64,000 bases of DNA from Bordetella bronchialis (GTDB lineage Bacteria > Pseudomonadota > Gammaproteobacteria > Burkholderiales > Burkholderiaceae_B), in contig NZ_CP016170.1 in NCBI RefSeq assembly GCF_001676705.1, positions 2,666,001 through 2,730,000 of the forward strand, written 5' to 3'. This document shows positions 1-8,845 of this stretch, piece after piece; positions within the stretch are counted from its first letter, which is position 1, and every line of letters begins with the position of its first letter. The notes under the pieces were generated by a model. That model had not been told where the DNA came from. It saw only the letters and a program-made list of their open reading frames with translations, and did not search any database. Both the position numbers and the translations under genes were made by a program.

Positions 1-54
1 GCCGCAAGAAAATCAGTGTTTGTTCGGCCGCCGGAGGAGGAAGACGAAGCGGTA

Positions 55-76
55 GTCCAGGGCGAAGGCCCTGGAC
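55..76. other. Perfect 9-bp inverted repeat with GAAG loop
   Basis: Arms at 55-63 (GTCCAGGGC) and 68-76 (GCCCTGGAC) enclose the tetraloop GAAG. There is no T-run on either side, so a rho-independent terminator is not supported. It could be a structured RNA end or a REP-like element of a gene lying to the left of the window. Confidence 0.45.
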
Positions 77-119
77 CGGCCGACCGGGCCAGCCCCGACA
101 GCCCTCCCCCCCGCCGGAC

Positions 120-386
120 GGCAATAGCAAGCCGCCCCGAAACGGCGCACCCCGAACGGCAATAGCAAGCCGCCCCCGAAACGGCGCACCCCGAACGGCA
201 ATAGCAAGCCGCCCCGAAACGGCGCACCCCGGATGGCAATAGCAAGCCGCCCCGAAACGGCGCACCCCGAACGGCAATAGCAAGCCGCCCCGAAACGGCG
301 CACCCCGGATGGCAATAGCAAGCCGCCCCGAAACGGCGCACCCCGGACGGCAATAGCAAGCCGCCCTAAAAACGGCATCCCGCGCC
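120..386. repeat. 38-bp direct tandem repeat, about seven copies
   Basis: Units start at about 120, 158, 197, 235, 273, 311 and 349. Each begins GGCAATAGCAAGCCGCC and continues CGAAACGGCGCACCCCG, with a variable last few bases (GAAC, GGAT or GGAC). The second unit is 39 bp because of one extra C, and the seventh is degenerate. Each unit can form a small GCCG/CGGC hairpin, which the last copy keeps despite its other changes. There are no spacers, so this is a minisatellite and not a CRISPR array. Confidence 0.9.
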
Positions 387-449
387 AGACCCCATCAGCA
401 ACCGTGCCGTCGAAAACCGCCCCCGACCCACGACATGCCCAGGACCCGC

Positions 450-1193
450 CTACGCAGCCCGTGACACGCCGGCGCCCTGTTCGGCCTGGTAGCGCTGTAT
501 CACCGCCAGCGCCAGCGCATCGATCGAATCCGTCATCGGCACATCGAACTCGGGCCGGCGATCATGCGGAATCGCCAGCGGCAGTTCCGTGCAGCCTAGC
601 GCCACCGCCACGGCGCCGCGGGACTCAAGGAGACGGACGCAGGCGGCGGCGGGTTCGTAGGCTTCGGCCAGGCGGTTGGCCTTGACCGCCAGGATGGACT
701 TGGTGCAGTACGCCACCTGTTCTTCTTCGCTGGGGACCAGGCATTCGTACCCGTGGCGCTCCAGCGTCCGCTGGTACAGCCCCAGCCGCAGCGTCGCTTC
801 CGTCCCCATCAGCCCGACCTTTCCCTGCCGTATGCCGCGGCGGTGCAGGTCTTCGACCACGGACTCGATGATATGCAGCACCGGCGCGCGCGATGCCTGC
901 GTCATCTGTTCGTACCACAGGTGCGCCGTATTGCAGGGAATGGCGATCAGCCGGGCGCCGCTCTCGTTCAGGAAGCGGATCCCGCGCAGCAGATAGGGCA
1001 GGGGATCCTCGCCGCCGCGGGTCGCCGCCGTGCGGTCCGGCACGCGGGGATCGTTCAGCAGCACCGCGGGGATATGGTCCTGGTCGCGATCGGCGGGGGT
1101 AAGGGCGGAAAGCCGCAAGGCGAAGGCGGCGCCCGCCATCGGGCCCATGCCGCCCAGGATGCCGAGATAGCAGCCAGGATGCGCGTCGTTCAC
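450..1193 (-). CDS. Aspartate/glutamate racemase family protein
   Basis: 247 aa. Cofactor-independent Asp/Glu racemase superfamily, which moves the alpha proton with two cysteines. The glycine-rich GILGGMGP lies near residues 11-18, and the two catalytic cysteines are seen in IPCNTAH (Cys87) and LGCTEL (Cys201), so both half-sites are intact. The preferred start is a GTG whose last bases overlap the stop of the upstream D-aminoacylase gene (GTGA), which suggests translational coupling; a longer reading frame upstream is a shadow of that gene. Last gene of a Bug receptor - D-aminoacylase - racemase operon, so it probably converts the D-amino acid released by the deacylase to the L-form. The exact amino acid cannot be read from the sequence. 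Confidence 0.85.
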   Translation of the reverse strand: MNDAHPGCYLGILGGMGPMAGAAFALRLSALTPADRDQDHIPAVLLNDPRVPDRTAATRGGEDPLPYLLRGIRFLNESGARLIAIPCNTAHLWYEQMTQASRAPVLHIIESVVEDLHRRGIRQGKVGLMGTEATLRLGLYQRTLERHGYECLVPSEEEQVAYCTKSILAVKANRLAEAYEPAAACVRLLESRGAVAVALGCTELPLAIPHDRRPEFDVPMTDSIDALALAVIQRYQAEQGAGVSRAA

Positions 1194-2638
1194 TGCAGTG
1201 ACTCCGGTTTTCGGGTGGGCGTCAGCACTTTGCCCGGGCGGTTGGCGTCCGCGGCGCCGTCCTTCCATACCCGGCGGCCGTTGACCCAGACGCCCAGGAT
1301 GCCCTGGCTGACCTGGATGGGTTGCTCGAAGGTCGCGCGGTCGGAGACGCGGTCCGGATCGAACAACACCAGATCGGCATAATAGCCCGGCTGCAGCAGG
1401 CCGCGCTCGGCCAGCCCGTAGTTGCGCGCGGCCTGGCCGGTCATCTTGTGGACCGCCTGCTCCAGCGACAGCAGCGACTGCTCGCGCACCAGGGTGCGCA
1501 ATACATTCGTGAAAGTGCCCCATTGGCGGGGGTGCGGATGCGGATCGAAAGGCAGCCCGTCCGAGCCCACCATCGCCAGCGGGTGCGTCATGATGCGCTT
1601 GACGTCTTTTTCGTCGAGCAGGAAATAGATGGCGCCGGCCGGGGACAGCTTGCGCAGCGTCTCTTCCTCGCTGAGTCCCAGCTCCTGCATGACCTCGGCG
1701 AAGTCGCGTCCTTTCGCTTCGGGATAGCCCTTGGACCAGGTGATCATCGTCCGCCGCGAAATGCGCACGCGGTCCAGGCGCAGCATGGTGGAGGTCGCGG
1801 GGTAGGGATGGCAATCCAGGCACACCGGCTGCATTTTGCCGGCGCGCTCCATCAGCGCCAGGGTTTCGGCGGAGCGGCCGTGGTTTTTCTCGCCGGCCAG
1901 CTTGTGGTGCGAGAACACGACCAGGCAGTCCAATGCCTTGCCGATGGCCAGGGCTTCGTCCATGGCCGGCACGATGTGGTCGGCCTCGTCGCGCAGGTGC
2001 GTGGCGTACAGGCCGCCGTGCTCCCGGATGGGCGCGCCCACGCCGATGATCTCCTCGGTCGGCGCGTGCGCCGCCGGGGGATAGAAGGTGCCCGTGGACA
2101 TGCCGAAGGCGCCGGCCGCCATGGCTTCTTCCATCATCCCGCGCATGGCGGCGATCTCCGCTTCGGTGGCGGGGCGGTCGGTGTCGTCCATGGCGGCCAC
2201 GCGCAGCGTGGTGTGGCCGACCAGGGGAATGACATTGACCGCCGCCGGCGCCGCGCGCAGCGCGTCCAGCCAGCGCGCGAACGTCTCGAAGCGGAACAGC
2301 GAGGGCGGGCCCAGCAGATCCAGCGGCTGCGGAATCCGCTCGGCCACCAGCGGCGCCAGGCTGACGCCGCAGTTGCCCGTGACCACCGTGGTGATACCCT
2401 GCGACACCTTGGGCGTCATGTCCGGGTGCGCCAGCAGGTAACCGTCGTCGTGGGTATGGGAATCGATGAAGCCGGGCGCGACGACCTGGCCTTGCGCGTC
2501 CAGCGAGGGCACGTCGGAGGATGCGAAGCTGCCGATGCCGGCGATGCGTTCGCCGGAAATGGCGACGTCGGCGACGTAGCGGTCCTTGCCGCTGCCGTCG
2601 ATGACGGTGGCCTTGCGCAGGATCAGGTCGGCGTCCAT
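1190..2638 (-). CDS. N-acyl-D-amino-acid deacylase (D-aminoacylase), amidohydrolase superfamily
   Basis: 482 aa, the usual length for D-aminoacylases. Hydrolyses N-acyl-D-amino acids to the free D-amino acid and a carboxylate; probably cytoplasmic, as no signal peptide is seen. The metal-binding HTHD lies at residues 61-64 after an N-terminal beta-sandwich segment. The GNCG cysteine motif near residue 90 and a late GSDG aspartate motif are typical of this family within the amidohydrolases. It starts one base after the stop of the upstream Bug receptor and overlaps the racemase start, so the three genes form one transcript. Specificity (D-Glu, D-Asp or broad) is not determined here. Confidence 0.88.
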   Translation of the reverse strand: MDADLILRKATVIDGSGKDRYVADVAISGERIAGIGSFASSDVPSLDAQGQVVAPGFIDSHTHDDGYLLAHPDMTPKVSQGITTVVTGNCGVSLAPLVAERIPQPLDLLGPPSLFRFETFARWLDALRAAPAAVNVIPLVGHTTLRVAAMDDTDRPATEAEIAAMRGMMEEAMAAGAFGMSTGTFYPPAAHAPTEEIIGVGAPIREHGGLYATHLRDEADHIVPAMDEALAIGKALDCLVVFSHHKLAGEKNHGRSAETLALMERAGKMQPVCLDCHPYPATSTMLRLDRVRISRRTMITWSKGYPEAKGRDFAEVMQELGLSEEETLRKLSPAGAIYFLLDEKDVKRIMTHPLAMVGSDGLPFDPHPHPRQWGTFTNVLRTLVREQSLLSLEQAVHKMTGQAARNYGLAERGLLQPGYYADLVLFDPDRVSDRATFEQPIQVSQGILGVWVNGRRVWKDGAADANRPGKVLTPTRKPESLQ

Positions 2639-2639
2639 A

Positions 2640-3626
2640 TCAGTCCAGTTTTTCGATTTTGGCGGTTTCGATGATGTCGTGCCACTTGGCGGTTTCGCTG
2701 TCGATCAGCTTCTTGAAGTCCTCCGGCGTGCCGCCCGCGGGCACCGCGCCCAGCGTGGCCAGGCCCTCGCGCACTTCCGGCGCCTTCAGCGCTTCGTTGA
2801 TATCGGCGTTGATCTTGGCGACGACCTCCTTGGGGGTGCCGTGCGGCGCCACCACGCCGCCCCAGGCCACGGTTTCGTAGCCCTTCAGGCCGGCTTCGTC
2901 CAGGGTCGGGATTTCAGGCAGCAAGTCCAGGCGCTTCAGGCTGCTGACGCCCAGGGCGCGGACCTTGCCGCTCTTGACCAGGGGCACGGCTTCGGAGGAA
3001 TTGGCGAACAGGTAATCGATGCGGCCGCCCAGCAGATCCTGGATCGCGGCGGGACCGCCGTTGTACGGGATGAACATGACGTCGATCTTGGCCATGCTCT
3101 TGAAGAGCTCGCCGCCCATGTGGCCGGTCGTGCCGACGCCGGGCGCGCCGTAGGAAAGCTTGCCGGGGTTCTTGCGCGCCAGGTCTATCAGTTCCTGCAC
3201 GCTGTGCGCGGGCGAATCGGCCGGCACGACCAGGACGTTGTACAGATCGATCATGTGGACGACCGGCACCAGGTCCTTGTCCACGTCATAGGGCAGCTTC
3301 TTGAACAGCGAACGGTTCACGGCCAGCGTGTTGATGTTGCCGTAGCCGATGGTGTAGCCGTCGGCGGCCGCGCGCTTGACCAGGTTGATGCCGATGTTGC
3401 CGGCCGCGCCGGGGCGGTTCTCGACGATGAGCGAGGCGCCGGTCTGCTTGGCGACCTGGGTGGTGATCAGGCGCGACAGGACGTCGGGCGAACCGCCGGC
3501 CGCGGAGGGCACGATGAAAGTGACCGGACGATCCGGCCAGTTGGCATCCGCCGCGGCGGCGCTGCCGGCGACGGCGACCAGGGCTGCCGCGGCGGCCCAG
3601 CTACGAAACTGCTTGAACGTGGACAT
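2640..3626 (-). CDS. Bug-family (TctC-like) periplasmic solute receptor
   Basis: 328 aa. Periplasmic binding protein of the tripartite tricarboxylate transporter type. The start is chosen at 3626 because AAGGGG lies just upstream; an upstream in-frame extension has no ribosome site. An N-terminal signal peptide ends in an Ala-rich segment (AGSAAAADA), followed by the family hallmarks WPDRPVTFIVPSAAGG and ENRPGAAGN, and later PYNGGPAAIQDLLGGRID. No TctA/TctB membrane partners are in the window, as is common for Bug proteins in Bordetella. First gene of the D-amino-acid salvage operon, so its ligand may be an N-acyl-D-amino acid or a related carboxylate (inference). The divergent LysR gene is the likely regulator. 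Confidence 0.9.
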   Translation of the reverse strand: MSTFKQFRSWAAAAALVAVAGSAAAADANWPDRPVTFIVPSAAGGSPDVLSRLITTQVAKQTGASLIVENRPGAAGNIGINLVKRAAADGYTIGYGNINTLAVNRSLFKKLPYDVDKDLVPVVHMIDLYNVLVVPADSPAHSVQELIDLARKNPGKLSYGAPGVGTTGHMGGELFKSMAKIDVMFIPYNGGPAAIQDLLGGRIDYLFANSSEAVPLVKSGKVRALGVSSLKRLDLLPEIPTLDEAGLKGYETVAWGGVVAPHGTPKEVVAKINADINEALKAPEVREGLATLGAVPAGGTPEDFKKLIDSETAKWHDIIETAKIEKLD

Positions 3627-3724
3627 GGTCCATTTCCCCTTGCTTGGTGTGGGTAGAACGTGACGGGTGTATCGAACCCGGCAAGGTACCACCGCCCCGC
3701 CGCGCAGCGCATATCAAAAAATGT

Positions 3725-3750
3725 GGAAAACCTATAATCGCGTGTTATCC
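3725..3750. promoter_or_regulatory. Candidate LysR operator and promoter between divergent genes
   Basis: An imperfect inverted repeat (GGAAAAC at 3725-3731, GTTATCC at 3744-3750, six of seven bases matching) flanks a perfect TATAAT at 3733-3738. The site sits between the Bug operon (minus) and the LysR gene (plus), where LysR proteins usually bind. No good -35 box was identified. Confidence 0.45.
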
Positions 3751-3836
3751 AAATGTGGGCCGTCGCCGGTGGGTCGCCGCTGCGCGCGGCCCGCATGAGC
3801 ACGCTTGTAACCGCCGCCCAGGGGAGCCAGTCCGGC

Positions 3837-4820
3837 ATGCATGACATCGAGGGGACGCCGGAAGACGGCATGCCGCGCGGCGGCGATTCCGGGCCGCGTC
3901 CGCCGCTGAACCTGCGCCAGATCGAGGTCTTCCGCGCCATCATGCTGTCCGGATCCATCAGTGGCGCCGGACGCATGCTGCATGTTTCGCAGCCGGCCAT
4001 CAGCCGGGTGCTGGCGCTGATGGAGAGCCGCCTGCGCTATCCGCTGTTCGAACGCTCGCGCACGCGCCTGGCGCCCACGGCGGAGGCGCGCCGCCTGTAT
4101 GCGGAGGTCGAGCAGGTGTACGGCGGCATCCAGCGCGTCAACGAGCTGGCCACCAGCCTGGGCGAAGCCGGGGCGGGCATGCTGCGGGTGGTGTCCAGCG
4201 CCAGTTTCGGCCAGCGCATGGTGCCCATGGCCTTGCGCGCGCTGCGCGCCGCCAGCGCCCAGGTGCGCGTCGATTACCGTAGCGCGACCTTCGATGAGCT
4301 GGCCGGGCACTTCCTGGGCGGCCACGCGGATATCGCCGTGTCCATGCAGCCGCCGGACCATCCCAATCTGGCGGCGATCGAACTGGGCAGCACGCCGGTC
4401 GTCTGCATCCTGCCGCCGGGGCATCCGCTGGCCAGCCGCGAGGTGCTGCGGCCCGGGGATTTCGCGGCGGTGGACTGGATCGGCTACCCCGCGCAAGCCC
4501 CGCTGGGCCGGATGCTGGCGTCGTTCTTCGGTGGCGCGCCGCCCCGCGCCGCGGCGCTGGAAGTCCATACGCCGGTGATGGCGGCCGCCTTCGTGCAACA
4601 GGGGCTGGGGCCGGCCATGGTGGATGCCTGGTGCGTCGGGCCGGAGCTGCGGCGCGCCGTCGCGGTGCGGCCCATCGCGCCGGCGGCCCGGATGGCCATC
4701 TGGGCGACGTATTCCGACCTGCAGCCCTTGCCACTTATGGCGCGCCGCTTCCTGGCGGTGCTGCGCACAGTCATCGATGCCGAGCCCGAGCCGCTCTACG
4801 GGGATCCGGTTACGTCCTGA
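3837..4820 (+). CDS. LysR-family transcriptional regulator
   Basis: 327 aa from the chosen start at 3837, where GGGGAG lies ten bases upstream; in-frame ATGs at 3753 and 3795 are alternatives. The N-terminal winged helix-turn-helix (about residues 24-85, with SGSISGAGRMLHVSQPAISR) is followed by a LysR substrate-binding domain. Transcribed divergently from the Bug/D-aminoacylase/racemase operon and therefore its probable regulator. The roughly 20 residues before the helix-turn-helix are low-complexity and may not be translated in full. Confidence 0.88.
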   Translation: MHDIEGTPEDGMPRGGDSGPRPPLNLRQIEVFRAIMLSGSISGAGRMLHVSQPAISRVLALMESRLRYPLFERSRTRLAPTAEARRLYAEVEQVYGGIQRVNELATSLGEAGAGMLRVVSSASFGQRMVPMALRALRAASAQVRVDYRSATFDELAGHFLGGHADIAVSMQPPDHPNLAAIELGSTPVVCILPPGHPLASREVLRPGDFAAVDWIGYPAQAPLGRMLASFFGGAPPRAAALEVHTPVMAAAFVQQGLGPAMVDAWCVGPELRRAVAVRPIAPAARMAIWATYSDLQPLPLMARRFLAVLRTVIDAEPEPLYGDPVTS

Positions 4821-4909
4821 TGCGCCCGCCGCCGCGGCACGGGTGTACAGTGGCCGCAGCAGTAGTCGCCACGCCGGCCGCGGGGGGAGTCTCGCAGGGG
4901 AGCGCCGCC

Positions 4910-5548
4910 ATGACGCAGTACGAATTGATCGGTTCGCGCGGTTGCGGCTCGGCCATCGTCGAGGCCGCGCTGCGCCTGTCCGGACTGGACGTCCGCCTTA
5001 CGGATATTCCTTACCTCAAGCCCGGCCCGGGACGCGACCGGCTATTGCGCCTCAATCCGCTGGGACAGGTTCCCACGCTGATCCTGCCGGGTGGCGCGGT
5101 CATGACGGAAAGCGCCGCCATGATCCTGCACCTGAACGATGCGGCCCCCCACGCCAACCTGGCGCCGGCCTCCGGCAGCATGCAGCGGGCGCGCTTTTTC
5201 GAAATGCTGTTGCGGATGGCGGCGGCGGTCTATCCCACATTCACCTTCGGCGACGACCCGGCGCGCTGGACTGGCGAAGGCGAGGCCGCCCGCAAGCTGC
5301 GCGCGGCCACCGACAAGCGGCGCGAGATGCTCTGGCGCAGTATCGAAGAGCAGGTAAGCGAACCCCATGTGTTGGGGGATCAGTTGACCGCGCTGGATCT
5401 GTACATCACCGTCATGACGCACTGGCGCCCGCGCCGGGCCTGGTTCGACGAGCACTGCCCCCGCCTGGCCGCGGTGGCGGACCAGGCGGCGGGCCATCCG
5501 CGCGTGCGCGACGTGCTGCACCGGCATTTTTCCGGTGCCGGCGATTAG
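4910..5548 (+). CDS. Glutathione S-transferase family protein
   Basis: 212 aa, standard GST length. The N-terminal thioredoxin-like domain holds RGCGSAIVEAALRLSG in the active-site loop, then NPLGQVPTLILPGG and the glutathione-binding TESAAM motif. The C-terminal helical domain contains the N-cap-like LTALDLYI. Start chosen at 4910, with AGGGGAG about eight bases upstream. The substrate is unknown. A weak terminator-like site lies about 140 bases downstream. Confidence 0.85.
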   Translation: MTQYELIGSRGCGSAIVEAALRLSGLDVRLTDIPYLKPGPGRDRLLRLNPLGQVPTLILPGGAVMTESAAMILHLNDAAPHANLAPASGSMQRARFFEMLLRMAAAVYPTFTFGDDPARWTGEGEAARKLRAATDKRREMLWRSIEEQVSEPHVLGDQLTALDLYITVMTHWRPRRAWFDEHCPRLAAVADQAAGHPRVRDVLHRHFSGAGD

Positions 5549-5683
5549 GACGCGGCCCTGGGCCACGCGCGGGTTCCGCGGGCCCGTCACACGGCTCGCG
5601 CGGCGGGCCACGATAAGGCGGCGCAGGCCGCGGGCCCCGGGCGGATTGGACAGGCGCTCTGAATCGTCCTACTGTTACGGGTT

Positions 5684-5702
5684 GCGGCGCGCCGCTTTTT
5701 TT
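5684..5702 (+). terminator. Weak intrinsic terminator candidate after the GST gene
   Basis: GCGG-CGCG-CCGC (5684-5695) is followed by seven T (5696-5702). The stem is only four base pairs with a CGCG loop, so it is a marginal candidate. Confidence 0.3.
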
Positions 5703-5745
5703 GTCCGGGGACGTCCTCGGGCCGGTCGCCACGCTTCCTGTTTCC

Positions 5746-7023
5746 ATGACTTCGCCATCGACCGGGCGCGACGCGCCGGACGGTACGGGCGCGCCGCCGC
5801 GGCACACGCGTGGCACGCCGGGTTACCGCAATACCAACTGGGCGCTGTTCGCCGCCGGTTTTTCCACTTTCTCGCTGATGTACTGCGTGCAGCCGCTGCT
5901 GCCGCTGTTCACGGACCACTTCGGCATCAGCCCGACGCAAAGCAGCCTGTCGCTGTCCCTGACCACGGGCCTGCTGGCGGTGGCGATCTTTATCGTGGGT
6001 TTCTGGTCCAGCCGTTTGCCGCGCAAGGGCGTCATGGCGGCGTCGCTGTTCGCCTCCGGCATCCTGACCCTGGCCGTGGCGCTCACGCCGACCTGGCAGG
6101 CGCTGCTCGCGGTGCGGGCGCTGCAAGGCCTGGTGCTGGGCGGCGTGCCGGCCGTCGCCATGGCCTACCTGGCGGAAGAGGTCGCGCCTTCGGACCTGGG
6201 ATTCGCCATGGGGCTGTACATCGGCGGCAGCGCTTTCGGCGGCATGGCGGGCCGCGTCATGACGGGGCTGGTGGCGGATTATTTCGATTGGCGCGTGGCC
6301 ATGATGGTCGTCGGGGTGCTGGGCATCGGCGCGGCCATCCTGTTCGCCATGAGCCTGCCGGCATCGCGGCATTTCACGCCGCAGCGCGGCGGCGGCTGGC
6401 GCGCGGCGCGCGCCGGGATCATGACGCACCTGGTGGACGCCAACCTGCTGTCGCTGTTCGCGCTGGGATTCCTGCTGATGGGCAGCTTCGTCACGGTCTA
6501 CAACTACGCCGGCTTTCGCCTGCTGGCGCCGCCGTACTCGCTGAGCCAGGCCACCATCAGCGCGATCTTCACCGCCTACGTGGTGGGGATATTCGCCTCG
6601 GCGCTGTTCGGCCGGCTGGCCGACCGCCATGGCCGCGGCCTGATGCTTTGCCTGGGCGCGGGCACCATGCTGCTGGGTACCCTGCTGACGCTGTCTTCGA
6701 TGCTGGGAGTAGTGATCGCGGGCGTGATCGTCGCCACCTTTGGATTCTTCGCCGCGCATTCCGTCGCCAGCGGCTGGGTGGGCCAGCTGGCGCGCGGCTA
6801 CAAGGCGCAGGCGGCCTCGCTGTACCTGCTGGCGTATTACCTGGGGTCCAGCGTGCTGGGCTCGGTCGGCGGCAAGTGCTGGGAGCTGGCCGGGTGGAAT
6901 GGCGTCGTCGCCTTGATCGCTGCCTTGCTGGTCCTGGGATTGGGCCTGGCCTGGCGGCTGTATGCGGTGGTCGGCGCCGATGCCGCCCGGGGCGCGGGCG
7001 CGGCGCCATCGAAGGCCAGGTGA
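5746..7023 (+). CDS. MFS transporter, YnfM-like (12 TM)
   Basis: 425 aa. Major facilitator superfamily permease of the inner membrane, probably an exporter. About twelve hydrophobic segments are visible, starting with LFAAGFSTFSLMYCVQPLLPLF, with the family-type RALQGLVLGGVPAVAMAYLAEEV in the fifth helix region. The repeated loop motif (GRLADRHGRG) appears in the second half. No strong ribosome site fixes the start; ATG 5746 is preferred over a TTG at 5701. It has no partner gene, so the substrate is unknown. Confidence 0.85.
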   Translation: MTSPSTGRDAPDGTGAPPRHTRGTPGYRNTNWALFAAGFSTFSLMYCVQPLLPLFTDHFGISPTQSSLSLSLTTGLLAVAIFIVGFWSSRLPRKGVMAASLFASGILTLAVALTPTWQALLAVRALQGLVLGGVPAVAMAYLAEEVAPSDLGFAMGLYIGGSAFGGMAGRVMTGLVADYFDWRVAMMVVGVLGIGAAILFAMSLPASRHFTPQRGGGWRAARAGIMTHLVDANLLSLFALGFLLMGSFVTVYNYAGFRLLAPPYSLSQATISAIFTAYVVGIFASALFGRLADRHGRGLMLCLGAGTMLLGTLLTLSSMLGVVIAGVIVATFGFFAAHSVASGWVGQLARGYKAQAASLYLLAYYLGSSVLGSVGGKCWELAGWNGVVALIAALLVLGLGLAWRLYAVVGADAARGAGAAPSKAR

Positions 7024-7135
7024 ACGCGGCGCCCGCGGGATGGCCGGCGCCCGGACGTCCTGCCTGGGCGCGAAGGCACGGTTTCACGCCTCCCCGCGGG
7101 CAGCGGCGCCTGTCCCGCCAACGCGCTGCGCGCCG

Positions 7136-8029
7136 CTACGTGTCGCGTCCCCGCTTCGGCCGTATCGCTTCGCGCAGGATGATGCTCAGTCCCGCGGCCA
7201 CGATGATGGCCGCGCCGATACACGTCATCAGGTCCGGCGTTTCCTGCCAGATGACCCAGCCCAGCAGGCTGGCCCAGATCAGTCCGGTGTAGTCGAAGGG
7301 CGCCACCACCGAAGCCGGCGCGATGCGAAAGGCCTGCGTGATCAAGGTAAGCCCCAGGGTGCTGAACAAGGCCACGCCGGCGAAGAAAGGCCAGTGCGTG
7401 GCGTCCGGCGACCGCCAGAACCAGGGCAGGGTAGTGGCGCTGCAAACCAGTTGCGCGGCCACGATGTAGAAAGACATGGTCAGGAAGCTCTCGCCCGGGC
7501 CGATGGCCCGCGCGGTGATCATCATGACGGCATAGAGCATCGCCGTGACCAGCGGCAGCAGCGCCGCCGCCTGGAAGCTGGCCGTGCCGGGACGCACGAT
7601 CAGGAGTACGCCGGCGAATCCCAGTGCCAGGGCGGTCCAGCGCGTGGCGTCGACGCGCTCCTTGAGCGCGAACACCGATAGCAGCGTGACGCACAGCGGC
7701 GCGGCGTAGGAAATCGCGGTCGCTTCCGCGAAGGGCAGGTAGCGCAGGCCGGAATAGAAAGCGGTGGCCGATACCACGTTGATCGCGCCGCGCAGCAGGT
7801 GGATGCCGGGATGGCGGGTGCGCAGCGCATGCCGACCGCCCAGTGCGACGACGATGGCCGCGATAAAGGGCAGGGCGATCACGCAGCGCAGAAACAGGAT
7901 CTGCGTGGGCGGATACGTGCCGCCCAGCCACTTGGCGATGGCGTCGCTGATCGTCAGGCAAAGTATGCCGCACAGGATACAGACGATCCCGGTACCCGCC
8001 GTACTGCGAGCGGAAGAAGTTGGCGACAT
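7136..8029 (-). CDS. EamA-domain (DMT family) transporter, 10 TM
   Basis: 297 aa, the normal length for drug/metabolite transporters with two EamA repeats. Ten hydrophobic segments are visible. RGAINVVSATAFYSGLRYLPFAEATAISYAAPL in the first repeat has its counterpart in the second (TQAFRIAPASVVAPFDYTGLIWA). Inner-membrane exporter or exchanger of unknown substrate. The start codon lies 22 bases from the end of the next upstream gene (DUF423) on the same strand, so the two are probably co-transcribed. Convergent with the MFS gene. Confidence 0.88.
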   Translation of the reverse strand: MSPTSSARSTAGTGIVCILCGILCLTISDAIAKWLGGTYPPTQILFLRCVIALPFIAAIVVALGGRHALRTRHPGIHLLRGAINVVSATAFYSGLRYLPFAEATAISYAAPLCVTLLSVFALKERVDATRWTALALGFAGVLLIVRPGTASFQAAALLPLVTAMLYAVMMITARAIGPGESFLTMSFYIVAAQLVCSATTLPWFWRSPDATHWPFFAGVALFSTLGLTLITQAFRIAPASVVAPFDYTGLIWASLLGWVIWQETPDLMTCIGAAIIVAAGLSIILREAIRPKRGRDT

Positions 8030-8051
8030 GGGGAGAACAATAGGTTCGGTG

Positions 8052-8435
8052 CTAGCCGGGCGGCATGGCGCGCACCGCGGCCCAGGCGACCAGTGCCCAG
8101 CCGGCCAGGAAAGCCGTGCCGCCCAGCGGCGTGATCGCGCCCAGCCAGCGGATGCCGGTGCCGGAGAGCAGGTACAGGCTGCCGCTGAACAGGATGATGC
8201 CGGCGAACATCAGCCAGCCAGCCGTCGTCCACAGGCCGGAGGCATAGCGCGGGGACAGGGCGGCGATCGCCAGCAGGCCGAGTGCGTGGGCAATGTGATA
8301 GGTGACCGCGGTTTGCCAGACCTGCAGCATTTCCGGGGTGAGGATGCGGCGCAGCCCGTGCGCGCCGAATGCGCCGGCGCCGACGGCCAGGAACATATTC
8401 AGGGCGCCGAGAAAAACGAAGACGCGGTCGATCAT
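8052..8435 (-). CDS. DUF423 family small membrane protein (YgdD-like)
   Basis: 127 aa, matching the DUF423/YgdD family in length and pattern. The N-terminal GALNMFLAVGAGAFGAHGLR and the following YHIAHALGLL are family hallmarks, and four transmembrane helices are visible. The function of the family is not established. Probably heads a two-gene unit with the EamA transporter. Confidence 0.88.
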   Translation of the reverse strand: MIDRVFVFLGALNMFLAVGAGAFGAHGLRRILTPEMLQVWQTAVTYHIAHALGLLAIAALSPRYASGLWTTAGWLMFAGIILFSGSLYLLSGTGIRWLGAITPLGGTAFLAGWALVAWAAVRAMPPG

Positions 8436-8845
8436 GGCGGGCTTTCCAGAGAGGACGGAAATCGTCCGTCCCCGATTCTACAACGGGCGCCCCGGGGGAT
8501 ATGGGCAGGCGCGGCCGGCGTGGCATGCGCGATTTCACGCCGTATTCGGTCGGGTCCCGCGGCCGCGCGATTCGCCTGCCCGTCGCGGAGCCCGGCGACG
8601 AACCGGGCATGCCGCGTCCGAGCCCTCCTCGACGGGACGCGCGGCCCGGCCATGCCCGCCCGGCCGGCGGCCTGATCCGCGCGCGCGGAGCCCCCGGCAT
8701 ATTCAGAATTTCGTCAAGTTTTTACGGTGGACGCTCTGCCGTGCCTCGTGATACCTTGCGCACGCCTTCGCGGGCGGGCCACGGTTGCCGCCGGAACCTG
8801 CCCCGCATCGGTCCGCCATTGTGTTTTTGCCTGCCGGAGCAGGGC
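8436..8845. other. 410-bp intergenic region with an AT-rich island
   Basis: Lies between two divergent genes. Most of it is very GC-rich, but 8697-8732 (around GAATTTCGTCAAGTTTTTACG) is AT-rich and is the likeliest promoter region for the downstream ABC transporter. No coding potential or strong repeat was recognised. Confidence 0.5.

Larger units (their letters stand above)
1..449. other. Non-coding stretch at left edge
   Basis: No convincing gene is seen on either strand. The stretch holds a short perfect hairpin (55-76) and the 38-bp tandem repeat array (120-386), both listed separately. The open frame on the minus strand across the array is an artefact: the repeat unit is not a multiple of three, so the frame changes from copy to copy. 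Confidence 0.7.

Noticed and set aside
13..378. Minus-strand open frame of 121 codons across the 38-bp repeats
   Set aside because: The repeat unit is not a multiple of three, so the peptide is a different frame in each copy; it has no ribosome site and no family resemblance.
120..386. CRISPR array
   Set aside because: Units follow one another without spacers and no cas gene is present.
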